A stretch of 64,000 nt of DNA from an uncultured Myxococcales bacterium (lineage in GTDB: Bacteria; Myxococcota_A; UBA9042): assembly GCA_903842345.1 (NCBI GenBank), contig CAIMLR010000008.1:1-64000 (forward strand). The letters are read 5' to 3'. Positions 40,590-48,411 of the stretch are shown here, piece by piece. Under the pieces are notes generated by a model. The model ran no database searches. It saw nothing but the letters and a program-made list of their open reading frames with translations, and was not told where the DNA came from. Within the stretch, counting starts at the first letter, position 1. Each line of letters starts with the position of its first letter. A program made the translations under genes and the position numbers.

Positions 40590-43500
40590 GCGTGAACCTC
40601 CGCAAGCGGGACAGGGATTTCCTCGGGTGCGGCCCGCTTGGCAAAAAGCAGGAACATCACGGGCACGAGAAAGAGCGACAGCACCGTCGACGACGTCAGG
40701 CCGCCGACGACCGCCAGCGCCAGCGGCTGGTTCGCCTCCGAGCCTGGCTCCAGGCCCATCGCGGTCGGAATCAGGCCAATCACGGTCGCGAGGCTGGTCA
40801 TCGCGATCGGCACGAAGCGGGAACGAGCGGCGGCGATGATCGACTCGAGCGCACTCGTCCCCTCGTTGAACCGCCGATTGGCGTCGTCCACGAGCAGGAT
40901 GCCGTTGGACACCGCGATGCCGATCACCATCAGGATGCCCATCAGCGCGGTGATGGAGAAGCCTTGGCCCGCCGCCATCAGCGCGAGCACAATGCCGACG
41001 AGCGACACGGGAATCGTGAACAGCATGACAAACGGCAGCCGCAGCGACTTGAACTGCGCCGCCATGATCATGAACACCACCATCACCGCCAGCGCGAGCG
41101 CCAGACCCAAGCCGGAGAACGTCGTGCGCATCAGCTGCACTTGCCCGACGAAGTTGAACTTGAGGTTCTGCGTCCGCGGATCCGCGTGCAGCGCCTTCTC
41201 CAGATCCGCCGCGACGCTGCCGATATCGCGCCCTTCCGTCTGCATCAGCACGTGCGCCGCCCGCTGCAGCTGGTTGCGCTCCACGGCGATTGGCCCAACG
41301 CTGCGGTGGATGTCCGCATACGCGCCGAGCGCCACCGCCTTGCCGCCCGGGGCAATCTTCACCGGCAACTGCCCCAGCGCGTTGGTGTCCTGCACGACCT
41401 TGCCGTCGTAGTACGTCACCACGTAATACGACTGGCCGTTCTTGGGATCGATCCACACGCTCGGCCGGTTGATGTTGCCCAGCGTTGCCTCCAGCGTCGT
41501 CTGCGCCGCGTCCATCGACGTCACGCCGACCAGGCCCGCCTTGTGGCGATCGGTGTCCACGCGAATCTCCGGGTAGTCCATCTGCAGCGACGGCCAGATG
41601 TCGCGCACGCCGGGCACCGTCCGCGCCACTTCCGCAACCACCTTGGCCTGCGCGTCCAAGTCTTCCAGGTTCTCGCCGCGGAGCTCCAGCACCACCGGCG
41701 CGATGTAGCCGTTGGCAAAGACGCTCGCCACCAGTCCGCCGGGCCACTGCAGCATCTCCACGCCCGGATAGCCGCGATTGAGAATCTCGCGCACCTTGTC
41801 CGCCAGTTGCCGCTGGCTCAGGGACCGCTCTTCGGGCGACGTCAGCGCCAGGCGGATGAAACCCATGTGCGGCCCGGCATTGGGGCTCGTCATCGCCGAC
41901 CGCGCGTTATTCGGCGCGCCAACGTTGGTCAGCACCAGCTTCACCGTGTCCTTGGGCAGCTCCTTGGCCAGCAGGTTGCCCATCTCGTTCATGCGCTGCG
42001 CCGACTCGGTCAGCGACATGCCTGGCGCGAGCCGCACGTAGATGCGCTCCATCGACTCGTCGATCTCCGGGAAGAACGTGCTTGGCAGCCGTTGCGCCGC
42101 CCAGCCGCTCGCCAGAACCAGGACCAGCGACGACCCGAGCACCAGCACGCGATGCGGCAGGACCAGCGCGAGCGTGCGCGCGTAGCGATCGGCGATGCCG
42201 TCGATGAACGTCTGGACCGCCTTGCCGACGCGGCCATGTTCGCCGTGGCCGAGGAAATAGCGGCACGCGACGGGCGTGACGGACATGCTGACGAAATACG
42301 ACGCGATCATCGCGACTGCGACCGTCAACGCCAGCGGCGCGAACAGTTTCTTGGCGAGCCCTGCCAACAGCAGCACCGGCAGCAGCACGGCCATCGTCGT
42401 CAGGGTCGAAGCCAGCACCGGCAGCGCCACGGAATTCGCGCCGTCGCGCGCGGCGGCAAGCGGCGTCTTGCCCATCCGTTGCTCGCGGTGGATTGCCTCC
42501 AGCACCACGACCGCGTCATCGACCAGGCGCCCCATCGCCAGCGTCAGGCCGCCCAGCGTGAACGCGTTCAGCGTCTGGCCCGCGGCGTACAGCACAATCA
42601 GCGTCACGGCAAAGGACAGCGGAATCGCCACGGACACGATGAGCGTACCGCGCAGGCTCTGCAGGAACAGCAGGATCACGAGGCCGATGAGGAACAGCGC
42701 CTGGATGATCTCCTTCTTGAGGCCCGCGTAAGTCGTCCGCACGAACGTCGATTGGTCAAAGACCGGCTCGACGTGCAGCCCCGCCGGCAGGTTCTTCAGG
42801 TTCTTCACCGCGTCCTTGACCGCGTCAACAATCGCGATCGTGTTGCCCCCCGGCACGCGCAGCACGTTCAGATAGACGGCATTCTCACCACCGACCGCCA
42901 CGGCCTGCGTCTCCGGCGCGCCGCCGTCTTCCACTTTCGCCACGTCCTGGATCAGGACCGCCTTGGCGCCCACGACCTTCACCGGCGCTTCCCCCAGCGT
43001 CTCAACCAGCTTGGGAATCGCGTTCGTGTAGACATTCGCGTCAAATTTCGGCGAGATGAACTCGCCCGAGGGCAAGAGCGCATTCGAGTCGCGCACCGCC
43101 GCCGCCACGTCCGACGACGTCAGCCCGCGCGCCTGCGCCTTGACCGGATCCACGACGATATTGATTTGCCGCTGCCGACCACCGTTGATGGACGCGCTCG
43201 CGACGCCCGGAATGCCTTCCAGGATCGGCTCGATTTGATTCAGCGCGTAGTCGTACAGCTGTGGCCCCGACAGCCCGCCGCCGGTGACCGCGACCTGCAC
43301 CACCGGCGCATTGGACGGGTCGTATTGCAGCACGAACGGCGGCAGCACACCGAGCGACTTGGGCACCGCGGACATCGCGAACGCCACCTGCTGTTGCACG
43401 AGCGTCTGCGCGGCGTTGAGGTCCGTGCCCCAGTTCAGCCAGACGTAGACGATGCTGAGGTTGTTGCGCGAAACGCTCTCGACGTGATCGACGCCCGGCG

Positions 43501-43714
43501 TCGCGCTCACGTATTTCTCCAGACGCCAAGTGATGGTCTTTTCAACGTCCTTGGGGCCAAGACCGGGGGCCATTGTGCCGACGACAAGCACCGGCGGCGT
43601 GAGTTCAGGAAACGTGTCCACGCTCATGCGCGGGGTGACGACGCCAGCGAAGACCACGAGGCCGATGCAGAGCATCAGAACGGCGATGGGATTGCGGAGC
43701 GAAAGCTCGGTCAC
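40586..43714 (-). CDS. RND-family efflux pump, inner-membrane transporter
   Basis: A 1042-residue proton-driven transporter of the HAE/AcrB-like RND group. The N-terminus MTELSLRNPIAVLMLCIGLV is the first helix, and the two halves each have the porter domain and six helices. Motif in helix 4, GRLVDDAVVVLEAIHRE, keeps the paired Asp (399/400) of proton-relaying pumps; a metal-pump-like single Asp is not seen. PELTPPVLVVGTMAPGLGPK and SLRGTLIVSVAIPLSFAVT are family blocks. The start is a GTG that overlaps the adaptor stop by four bases. Substrate class (drug, solvent, metal) cannot be read from sequence; the nearby dyad at 45082 may be its regulatory site. Confidence 0.92.
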   Translation of the reverse strand: MTELSLRNPIAVLMLCIGLVVFAGVVTPRMSVDTFPELTPPVLVVGTMAPGLGPKDVEKTITWRLEKYVSATPGVDHVESVSRNNLSIVYVWLNWGTDLNAAQTLVQQQVAFAMSAVPKSLGVLPPFVLQYDPSNAPVVQVAVTGGGLSGPQLYDYALNQIEPILEGIPGVASASINGGRQRQINIVVDPVKAQARGLTSSDVAAAVRDSNALLPSGEFISPKFDANVYTNAIPKLVETLGEAPVKVVGAKAVLIQDVAKVEDGGAPETQAVAVGGENAVYLNVLRVPGGNTIAIVDAVKDAVKNLKNLPAGLHVEPVFDQSTFVRTTYAGLKKEIIQALFLIGLVILLFLQSLRGTLIVSVAIPLSFAVTLIVLYAAGQTLNAFTLGGLTLAMGRLVDDAVVVLEAIHREQRMGKTPLAAARDGANSVALPVLASTLTTMAVLLPVLLLAGLAKKLFAPLALTVAVAMIASYFVSMSVTPVACRYFLGHGEHGRVGKAVQTFIDGIADRYARTLALVLPHRVLVLGSSLVLVLASGWAAQRLPSTFFPEIDESMERIYVRLAPGMSLTESAQRMNEMGNLLAKELPKDTVKLVLTNVGAPNNARSAMTSPNAGPHMGFIRLALTSPEERSLSQRQLADKVREILNRGYPGVEMLQWPGGLVASVFANGYIAPVVLELRGENLEDLDAQAKVVAEVARTVPGVRDIWPSLQMDYPEIRVDTDRHKAGLVGVTSMDAAQTTLEATLGNINRPSVWIDPKNGQSYYVVTYYDGKVVQDTNALGQLPVKIAPGGKAVALGAYADIHRSVGPIAVERNQLQRAAHVLMQTEGRDIGSVAADLEKALHADPRTQNLKFNFVGQVQLMRTTFSGLGLALALAVMVVFMIMAAQFKSLRLPFVMLFTIPVSLVGIVLALMAAGQGFSITALMGILMVIGIAVSNGILLVDDANRRFNEGTSALESIIAAARSRFVPIAMTSLATVIGLIPTAMGLEPGSEANQPLALAVVGGLTSSTVLSLFLVPVMFLLFAKRAAPEEIPVPLAEVHA

Positions 43715-44952
43715 GGCTTCACCTCGCCGGTCGTCGCGGAAGGCGGCGCAACCGCAGGAGCGGCAGCGGCTTTCTCAAGCTGAAATGTCACCCGGTCGCC
43801 GTTGGTCAGGAGCGCGCGGCCTTCGGTCACGACGAGCGAACCTGGCTTGAGCGACAGATCGACAAACAGGCTGCCGCCGCTCTCGCCGAGCACGGTGACC
43901 GTCAGCGCTTTGGCGACGTCGCCCTCGATGACGAAGACGGTGGCTTTCTTGCCGCGGACCGATGCCGCGTAGAGTGGAATTTCCGTGGCGGGAATCGGTG
44001 CACCGACGTCCAACTGCGCCTCGCCTGTCGTTCCCACCGGCACGCCGCGCTTCGGGTCGGGCAAGTCGACTTCAAAGTGGACCGACCGCGTCGCCGGATC
44101 CGCGGTCGGCGAGCGACGCGACACGGTGCCCGTGAGATCCTGCCGGGTCGCGCTGAGGTGAATCCGGACCTGCCGACCGGGCGCCACAACGTCAAAGTCG
44201 ACCTCAGGCGCATCAGCCGCCAGCCGCACCGTGCTGCGATCGACAACCGATACGATCGAGACGCCGGGCCGCACGAACGCGCCCGGGTCCATCCCGCGCG
44301 TCGCCACCTCGCCGTCAAACGGCGCGCGCAGCACGCAATCGCTCACACCCAAGCCGCTCAACGTCAGCTTGGACTTGGCCGCCTCCAGGTGCGCCTGCTC
44401 GGCGGTCGTTTGCGCCGCCTTCTGCTCCGCCTCATTGGCCGAGACAAATTGCCCCGCGACAAGCGACTTCAGCCGCGCCGACTCCACCGCCAGCGCTTTT
44501 TGCCGCGCATCGATGGCACGCGCCTCCATCGCTACGCTCTGGCTTTCGGCACTCGTGCCGCGGCAGTCAAGCGTCGCCAGGACATCACCGCGCTTCACGA
44601 CGGCGCCCGGCCGCACGAGCACGGTATCCACGTACGCGGAGACCATCTGCGGGCCGACGTTCGCCGACAACCACGCTTCAAGCGTGCCGACATAAGTGCG
44701 CGTCGGCTGGAAGTTCGCCGCCTTCCCGCCGATCACCGTCACTGGCTTGGGCTTGGACGCGAGCGCGACCTTGTTGGTCCGCGCCTCCGAGTGCCAGATC
44801 AGGTAGGCACCGCCCGCGAGAACGCCGACGACGCCGACGAGGATGAAGACCGGCACGAGCTTGCCACCGGCGCGTTGGGTAGGGCTTGCGGATGCCGCGC
44901 GCGGCGCAGGTGGACCCGATGCGGATCCGGCGAGAGATGGCTCAGTCGTCAC
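43711..44952 (-). CDS. Periplasmic adaptor (membrane fusion protein) of the RND pump
   Basis: The GTG at 44952, with GGGAG eight bases upstream, is preferred over the GTG at 45009; this gives 413 residues. One N-terminal transmembrane helix (LVPVFILVGVVGVLAGGAYL) anchors it. The mature part has the split biotinyl-lipoyl domain (VSAYVDTVLVRPGAVVKRGD and LRAPFDGEVATRGMDPGAFV) around a helical hairpin, then beta-barrel and membrane-proximal regions. It bridges the RND pump and the TolC-like channel. It is the first gene of the efflux operon and overlaps the pump start by four bases. Confidence 0.9.
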   Translation of the reverse strand: MTTEPSLAGSASGPPAPRAASASPTQRAGGKLVPVFILVGVVGVLAGGAYLIWHSEARTNKVALASKPKPVTVIGGKAANFQPTRTYVGTLEAWLSANVGPQMVSAYVDTVLVRPGAVVKRGDVLATLDCRGTSAESQSVAMEARAIDARQKALAVESARLKSLVAGQFVSANEAEQKAAQTTAEQAHLEAAKSKLTLSGLGVSDCVLRAPFDGEVATRGMDPGAFVRPGVSIVSVVDRSTVRLAADAPEVDFDVVAPGRQVRIHLSATRQDLTGTVSRRSPTADPATRSVHFEVDLPDPKRGVPVGTTGEAQLDVGAPIPATEIPLYAASVRGKKATVFVIEGDVAKALTVTVLGESGGSLFVDLSLKPGSLVVTEGRALLTNGDRVTFQLEKAAAAPAVAPPSATTGEVKP

Positions 44953-45253
44953 GTTGAATGCTCCCGATGTCGGACCTCGCGGCCGCGCGGCTCCCCCCGG
45001 GGATCGCACGCGCTAGCTGTTCACCCGATGCAACAAATAGGTTCCACCCGACAAGCCCACACTTGCCGTCGATACTTCAACGCAGTGCGGTTGGATCTAT
45101 TCAACCGAACTGCTGCCAACAACGCCATTCGGCGGCGCCACATGTTTCTTTACAAATCGCCGGGCAAACGGGCGTCTTCAGCGTCGCGGATCCGCGCAGA
45201 ATTTGGCGACAACCCAGCAACAAGCGCCCCAAGGTCAGCGCGAAATTCTGGCG
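44953..45253. promoter_or_regulatory. Leader of the efflux operon with an imperfect 12-base inverted repeat
   Basis: This 301-base gap has no supported gene. At 45082-45113 GCAGT-G-CGGTTG and CAACCG-A-ACTGC are inverted around GATCTATT, with one G/A mismatch, giving a 32-base dyad about 130 bases upstream of the adaptor start. Such dyads are typical operators for TetR-family repressors of RND pumps, but no regulator gene lies nearby. A hairpin in the preceding DUF6132-like transcript is excluded by orientation only if that gene ends upstream, as it does. Confidence 0.5.
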
Positions 45254-45412
45254 TCAGCGCGCGAGGAGATAGCCCATGCCCGCGCCGTAGGCCGTGGCGA
45301 TCCAGCGATTGCTGGTGATGAGGCAGACGCCGCTGCGACAGCCGACGACGCGTTGGTAGAGGAAGCCGAGGCCGGCGCCGAGGACTGTGCTGGCTGCGAG
45401 GGACCAAGTCAT
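45254..45412 (-). CDS. Small membrane protein, DUF6132-like
   Basis: The ATG at 45412 with AAGGAAC upstream gives 52 residues, shorter than the 63 residues in the ORF track. Two hydrophobic segments (TVLGAGLGFLY and ATAYGAGMGYLLA) flank VGCRSGVCLITSN. The GCxSGxCxITSN pattern matches the small DUF6132 membrane proteins. The Cys pair may take part in thiol exchange. It lies 29 bases after the thioredoxin gene on the same strand, which supports a redox or sulfur-related role. The exact function is unknown. Confidence 0.78.
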   Translation of the reverse strand: MTWSLAASTVLGAGLGFLYQRVVGCRSGVCLITSNRWIATAYGAGMGYLLAR

Positions 45413-45441
45413 GAAAGTTCCTTTGGATCGTGTTGCTCGAC

Positions 45442-45819
45442 TCACGCCGCGCGGGTGGCTTGCTTGCTGGCCTCTGCCTGGCGCCGCACTTCGGCCATGT
45501 CCAGCGCCTGGGCTTGCGCGATGAGGTCGTTCAGGGCCGCGAGCGGAACGACTCCGGGCTGGGAAAAGATCAGGATGCCGTCGCGAAAGATCATCAGCGT
45601 CGGAATCGACCGGATGCTGAACTGCCCGGCGAGCGCCTGTTCGTGATCCGTGTCGACCTTGCCGAACACGACGTCCGGATGCGCCGCGGCGGCTTTCTCA
45701 AAGATGGGCGCGAAGGCGCGGCACGGGCCGCACCAGGTGGCCCACCAGTCGATGAGCACGATGCCCGGCTTGGCCAGCGTGGCCTTGAAGTTGTCGGCGC
45801 GAATTTCAATGGGTTTCAT
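45442..45819 (-). CDS. trxA: Thioredoxin
   Basis: The ATG at 45819 gives 125 residues, a normal thioredoxin length with a short tail; the track extension to 45984 is not family sequence. The active site is DWWATWCGPCRAF with the canonical WCGPC, and the cis-Pro is in SIRSIPTLMIF. No signal peptide is present, so it is cytoplasmic and reduces protein disulfides with thioredoxin reductase. The C-terminal 20 residues (ALDMAEVRRQAEASKQATRA) are a charged helix beyond the usual end. The DUF6132-like gene follows within 29 bases; upstream lies the divergent YiiX-like gene, with 246 bases between. Confidence 0.92.
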   Translation of the reverse strand: MKPIEIRADNFKATLAKPGIVLIDWWATWCGPCRAFAPIFEKAAAAHPDVVFGKVDTDHEQALAGQFSIRSIPTLMIFRDGILIFSQPGVVPLAALNDLIAQAQALDMAEVRRQAEASKQATRAA

Positions 45820-46065
45820 GGGCGGAAGCACCTTGCGTTGCAGCCAGAAGGGCAACAGACGGTCTGAGCCGGCGGGCGTCAGAAGGGTTCGGCGGGCAGG
45901 CATCGTGGGTGGCGGCGCGCCTTGGCCGCGTGGACGTTGCTGGCGACGGGATCGATGCCGAGCCGGGAAAGTGTGGCGCTGCACCTTTTGGCGTCCAGCT
46001 GGCTCTTATCCAGCGCCTGTCACGACGTTCAGGCGTGCGCAACTGCCGCGCCGGAGCCAACGCCC

Positions 46066-47601
46066 ATGGGCCCAGCCATCCAGCAAAATCGCCGTTTCCT
46101 CCTCCCGCTCCTCACCGCGATGCTGTTGGCGTGTCAGACGGAGCCGGGGCACGTGCCGACGCCGCAGGATGCCCAGGCGCTCGCGCGGATCATCCAGGAG
46201 GTTGCGGTCGTCAATCAGCTGGTGACTGTGCACGCGGATCTGGCGACGACGTATGGCAGCACCGCGATGTCCAGCGCGGATCGCGCCTTGCTGATGTCGT
46301 TCTGGGCGCCGCACCTGGATCACGAACGGGCGCTGATTTCCTATCAGCGGCGTTTCCTCAATGGCTGGCAGCGCGCGGGCGATGCGGAGGACGGGACGCG
46401 CGCGCTGGCGACTGGCCTTGTTGCGCTCGCCGCGCAGGTGCAGAGTGATTTGCTCATCGTCGATCAGCTCGGTCACTCCGAGGCTGTGCGCGCGGCGATG
46501 AACGAAACTTCCGCGGATTACGGCGTGAGTCCCGGCGAGTACGACGCCATCCTGCGGCGAATCGCGCTTCCCCAAACGATTCTGACGTTGCAGTTGGGAA
46601 CCGATGCGCTGGCGCGGCGGCTGCAGGGGCTGCGCGACAAGCACCTCGTCACGGACGTGGGCTTCCTCGAACTTGCCGACCAAAGCCTGGCGTTCTCAGC
46701 GGCCGTCGATGCGACGTATCAAAAGAGCGCGCCGCGCCTTGTCGCAACTGCGATTACCGCTGCCACCGACCAGCAACTCAACGCGTTGGCGAGCGCGATT
46801 GTGACCAACATCGCGCAATGGCTGGGCGATACCCGGCTGCGCGGCAAGGGCCAGAGTCTCATTTCACCGGCGCAAGTGGTCTGGCTGCAGACCCAGCTCC
46901 AGCCGGGTGACGTGCTTGTGGAGCGCCGCAACTGGTACCTGTCCAACCTCGGGCTGCCGGGTTTCTGGCCGCACGCTGAGCTCTACGTGGGAAATGCGGC
47001 GGAGTTGCACGCGGCGTTTGACGGCGATGCCGACGTCGTGGCGATGTACGGCGCCGACGGCCTGACCGGCTGGCTGAAAAAGACCGTCCCGGATGTGTGG
47101 GCGCAGTACAGCGCTTGGGCGGAGGACGGCGAACCGCACCGGATCCTTGAGGCGATTTCTGAAGGCGTGCTGTTTTCCAGCATGACGGTGGCGACGCAGG
47201 CGGATTACCTTGGCGCCCTGCGGCCGAACCTGACGCCGCTGGAAAAAGCCGAAGCGATCGCCAAGGCCTTTCAGCAAATCGGCAAGCCGTACGACTTTGA
47301 ATTCGACTTCCTGACCGAATCCGTGCTCGTGTGCAGTGAGGTCGTCTACGTGAGTTACCGGCCCGACGCCGGCAAGCGCAAGGGCATCACGCTGCCGCTG
47401 ACCACCGTGATGGGCCGACTGACGCTGCCGCCCAACGACATCGTGCGGATGTTTGACCAGCAGCTGGGCACGCCGGAGCAGCAGCTGACGTTCGTCGCGT
47501 TCCTCGACGGCCGTGAGGCGACCGGGGCGGCTATCGTCGCGACTGAGGCGGACCTGCGGACGTCGTGGCGCCGCGCCAAATGGGACCTGTCGCAACTCTA
47601 G
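46066..47601 (+). CDS. YiiX-like permuted papain-fold hydrolase, lipoprotein
   Basis: The ATG at 46066 (GGAG about nine bases upstream) gives 511 residues and a lipoprotein signal (lipobox LLAC, Cys23). The first 280 mature residues are helical with no known motif. The C-terminal part matches the YiiX/YebB branch of the NlpC/P60-like superfamily: GDVLVERRNWYLSN, then the catalytic His303 in FWPHAELYVG, then the nucleophile Cys423 in SVLVCSEVVYVSY. In this permuted order His precedes Cys, as in other YiiX-like proteins. Members may cleave lipid or peptide amide bonds; the substrate here is unknown. The next gene follows after 19 bases, likely in one operon. Confidence 0.82.
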   Translation: MGPAIQQNRRFLLPLLTAMLLACQTEPGHVPTPQDAQALARIIQEVAVVNQLVTVHADLATTYGSTAMSSADRALLMSFWAPHLDHERALISYQRRFLNGWQRAGDAEDGTRALATGLVALAAQVQSDLLIVDQLGHSEAVRAAMNETSADYGVSPGEYDAILRRIALPQTILTLQLGTDALARRLQGLRDKHLVTDVGFLELADQSLAFSAAVDATYQKSAPRLVATAITAATDQQLNALASAIVTNIAQWLGDTRLRGKGQSLISPAQVVWLQTQLQPGDVLVERRNWYLSNLGLPGFWPHAELYVGNAAELHAAFDGDADVVAMYGADGLTGWLKKTVPDVWAQYSAWAEDGEPHRILEAISEGVLFSSMTVATQADYLGALRPNLTPLEKAEAIAKAFQQIGKPYDFEFDFLTESVLVCSEVVYVSYRPDAGKRKGITLPLTTVMGRLTLPPNDIVRMFDQQLGTPEQQLTFVAFLDGREATGAAIVATEADLRTSWRRAKWDLSQL

Positions 47602-47620
47602 GCCGAGGAGAAAGACGACG

Positions 47621-48379
47621 ATGCGTAGTTCCAGTTTGCCCGCCCAGCGCGCCACCGCGGTGTCGCGACGCACCGGTCGGCTTCTCGCCGTGCTGCTCAG
47701 CCTTCTCGGCAGCGGCTGCAGCATCGCCACGCTCGGCACGGCGCTGCCGATCGACCAGGGCACGTCGCAGGTGATCGTGGCGCCGTCGGTCGTGCGCGTC
47801 GCGCTCTCCGGCAAGCCGTACACCGGACCGCAGGTGGAGCTGGGCGGGCGCTATGGCATCAGCAAGAACGTCGACATCGGCGCGCGCATTTGGCTGCCCT
47901 TGCCGGGTTACGCCCTCGACACGCGGATTGCGCTGCGGCGCTCCGAGGATCGCGAGCGCGGCTTTGACATGGGTCTGCAACCGGGCGTGTCGTACATCTA
48001 CGTCCCAGGCGGCGAGGCGGACAGTTCGCCGCTCCACATCGCGTCCGCCACCTTGCCACTGCTGCTCGGCTGGAACCTCGGCGGCGGCAAGCAACTTGTC
48101 GTCGCGCCCAAGCTCATCGACGTGCTTTCGGCCAGCAGTTCCGCCGATGGCAAAGCGGCCAACCTGCTCACTGTCGCCACGACCGTCGGCTTCATCTGGC
48201 CGTTGACTGCCAATTTCGCCCTCGCGCCCGAGATTGGCCTCGGCAAGCTGCTGCTGGGAACAGTGCAGGGCTTCGGGAGCGATCTGTGGATGTCTGGCGT
48301 GAGCGGCCAGGTGAGCCTTGGCTTCCTCTTTGGCGGACATGCCCAGCCGCTGCCGCGATGCGTGCCGGACGCGCCTTGA
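47621..48379 (+). CDS. Outer-membrane-type beta-rich lipoprotein
   Basis: The ATG at 47621 has GAGGAG ten bases upstream and gives 252 residues. The lipoprotein signal is long, with a double Arg and lipobox GSGC (Cys33). The mature part consists of short amphipathic strands (VELGGRYGISKNVDIGARIW, ASATLPLLLGWNLGGGKQLV, VSGQVSLGFLFGG) typical of an outer-membrane beta-barrel-like protein. It starts 19 bases after the YiiX-like gene, so the two probably act together at the outer membrane. Function unknown. It is convergent with leuS. Confidence 0.75.
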   Translation: MRSSSLPAQRATAVSRRTGRLLAVLLSLLGSGCSIATLGTALPIDQGTSQVIVAPSVVRVALSGKPYTGPQVELGGRYGISKNVDIGARIWLPLPGYALDTRIALRRSEDRERGFDMGLQPGVSYIYVPGGEADSSPLHIASATLPLLLGWNLGGGKQLVVAPKLIDVLSASSSADGKAANLLTVATTVGFIWPLTANFALAPEIGLGKLLLGTVQGFGSDLWMSGVSGQVSLGFLFGGHAQPLPRCVPDAP

Positions 48380-48411
48380 CCGGTGCGCGCGAACACCGCC
48401 AACCGCCGCCG

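Noticed and set aside
40172-43783. 1203-aa plus-strand ORF over the RND pump
   Set aside because: Very His/Arg/Gln-rich with no fold. The RND pump on the minus strand has the full set of family motifs.
48381-48398. Five-base hairpin CGGTG/CACCG between convergent genes as a terminator
   Set aside because: The stem is too short and has no T-tract; such matches are common at this GC content.
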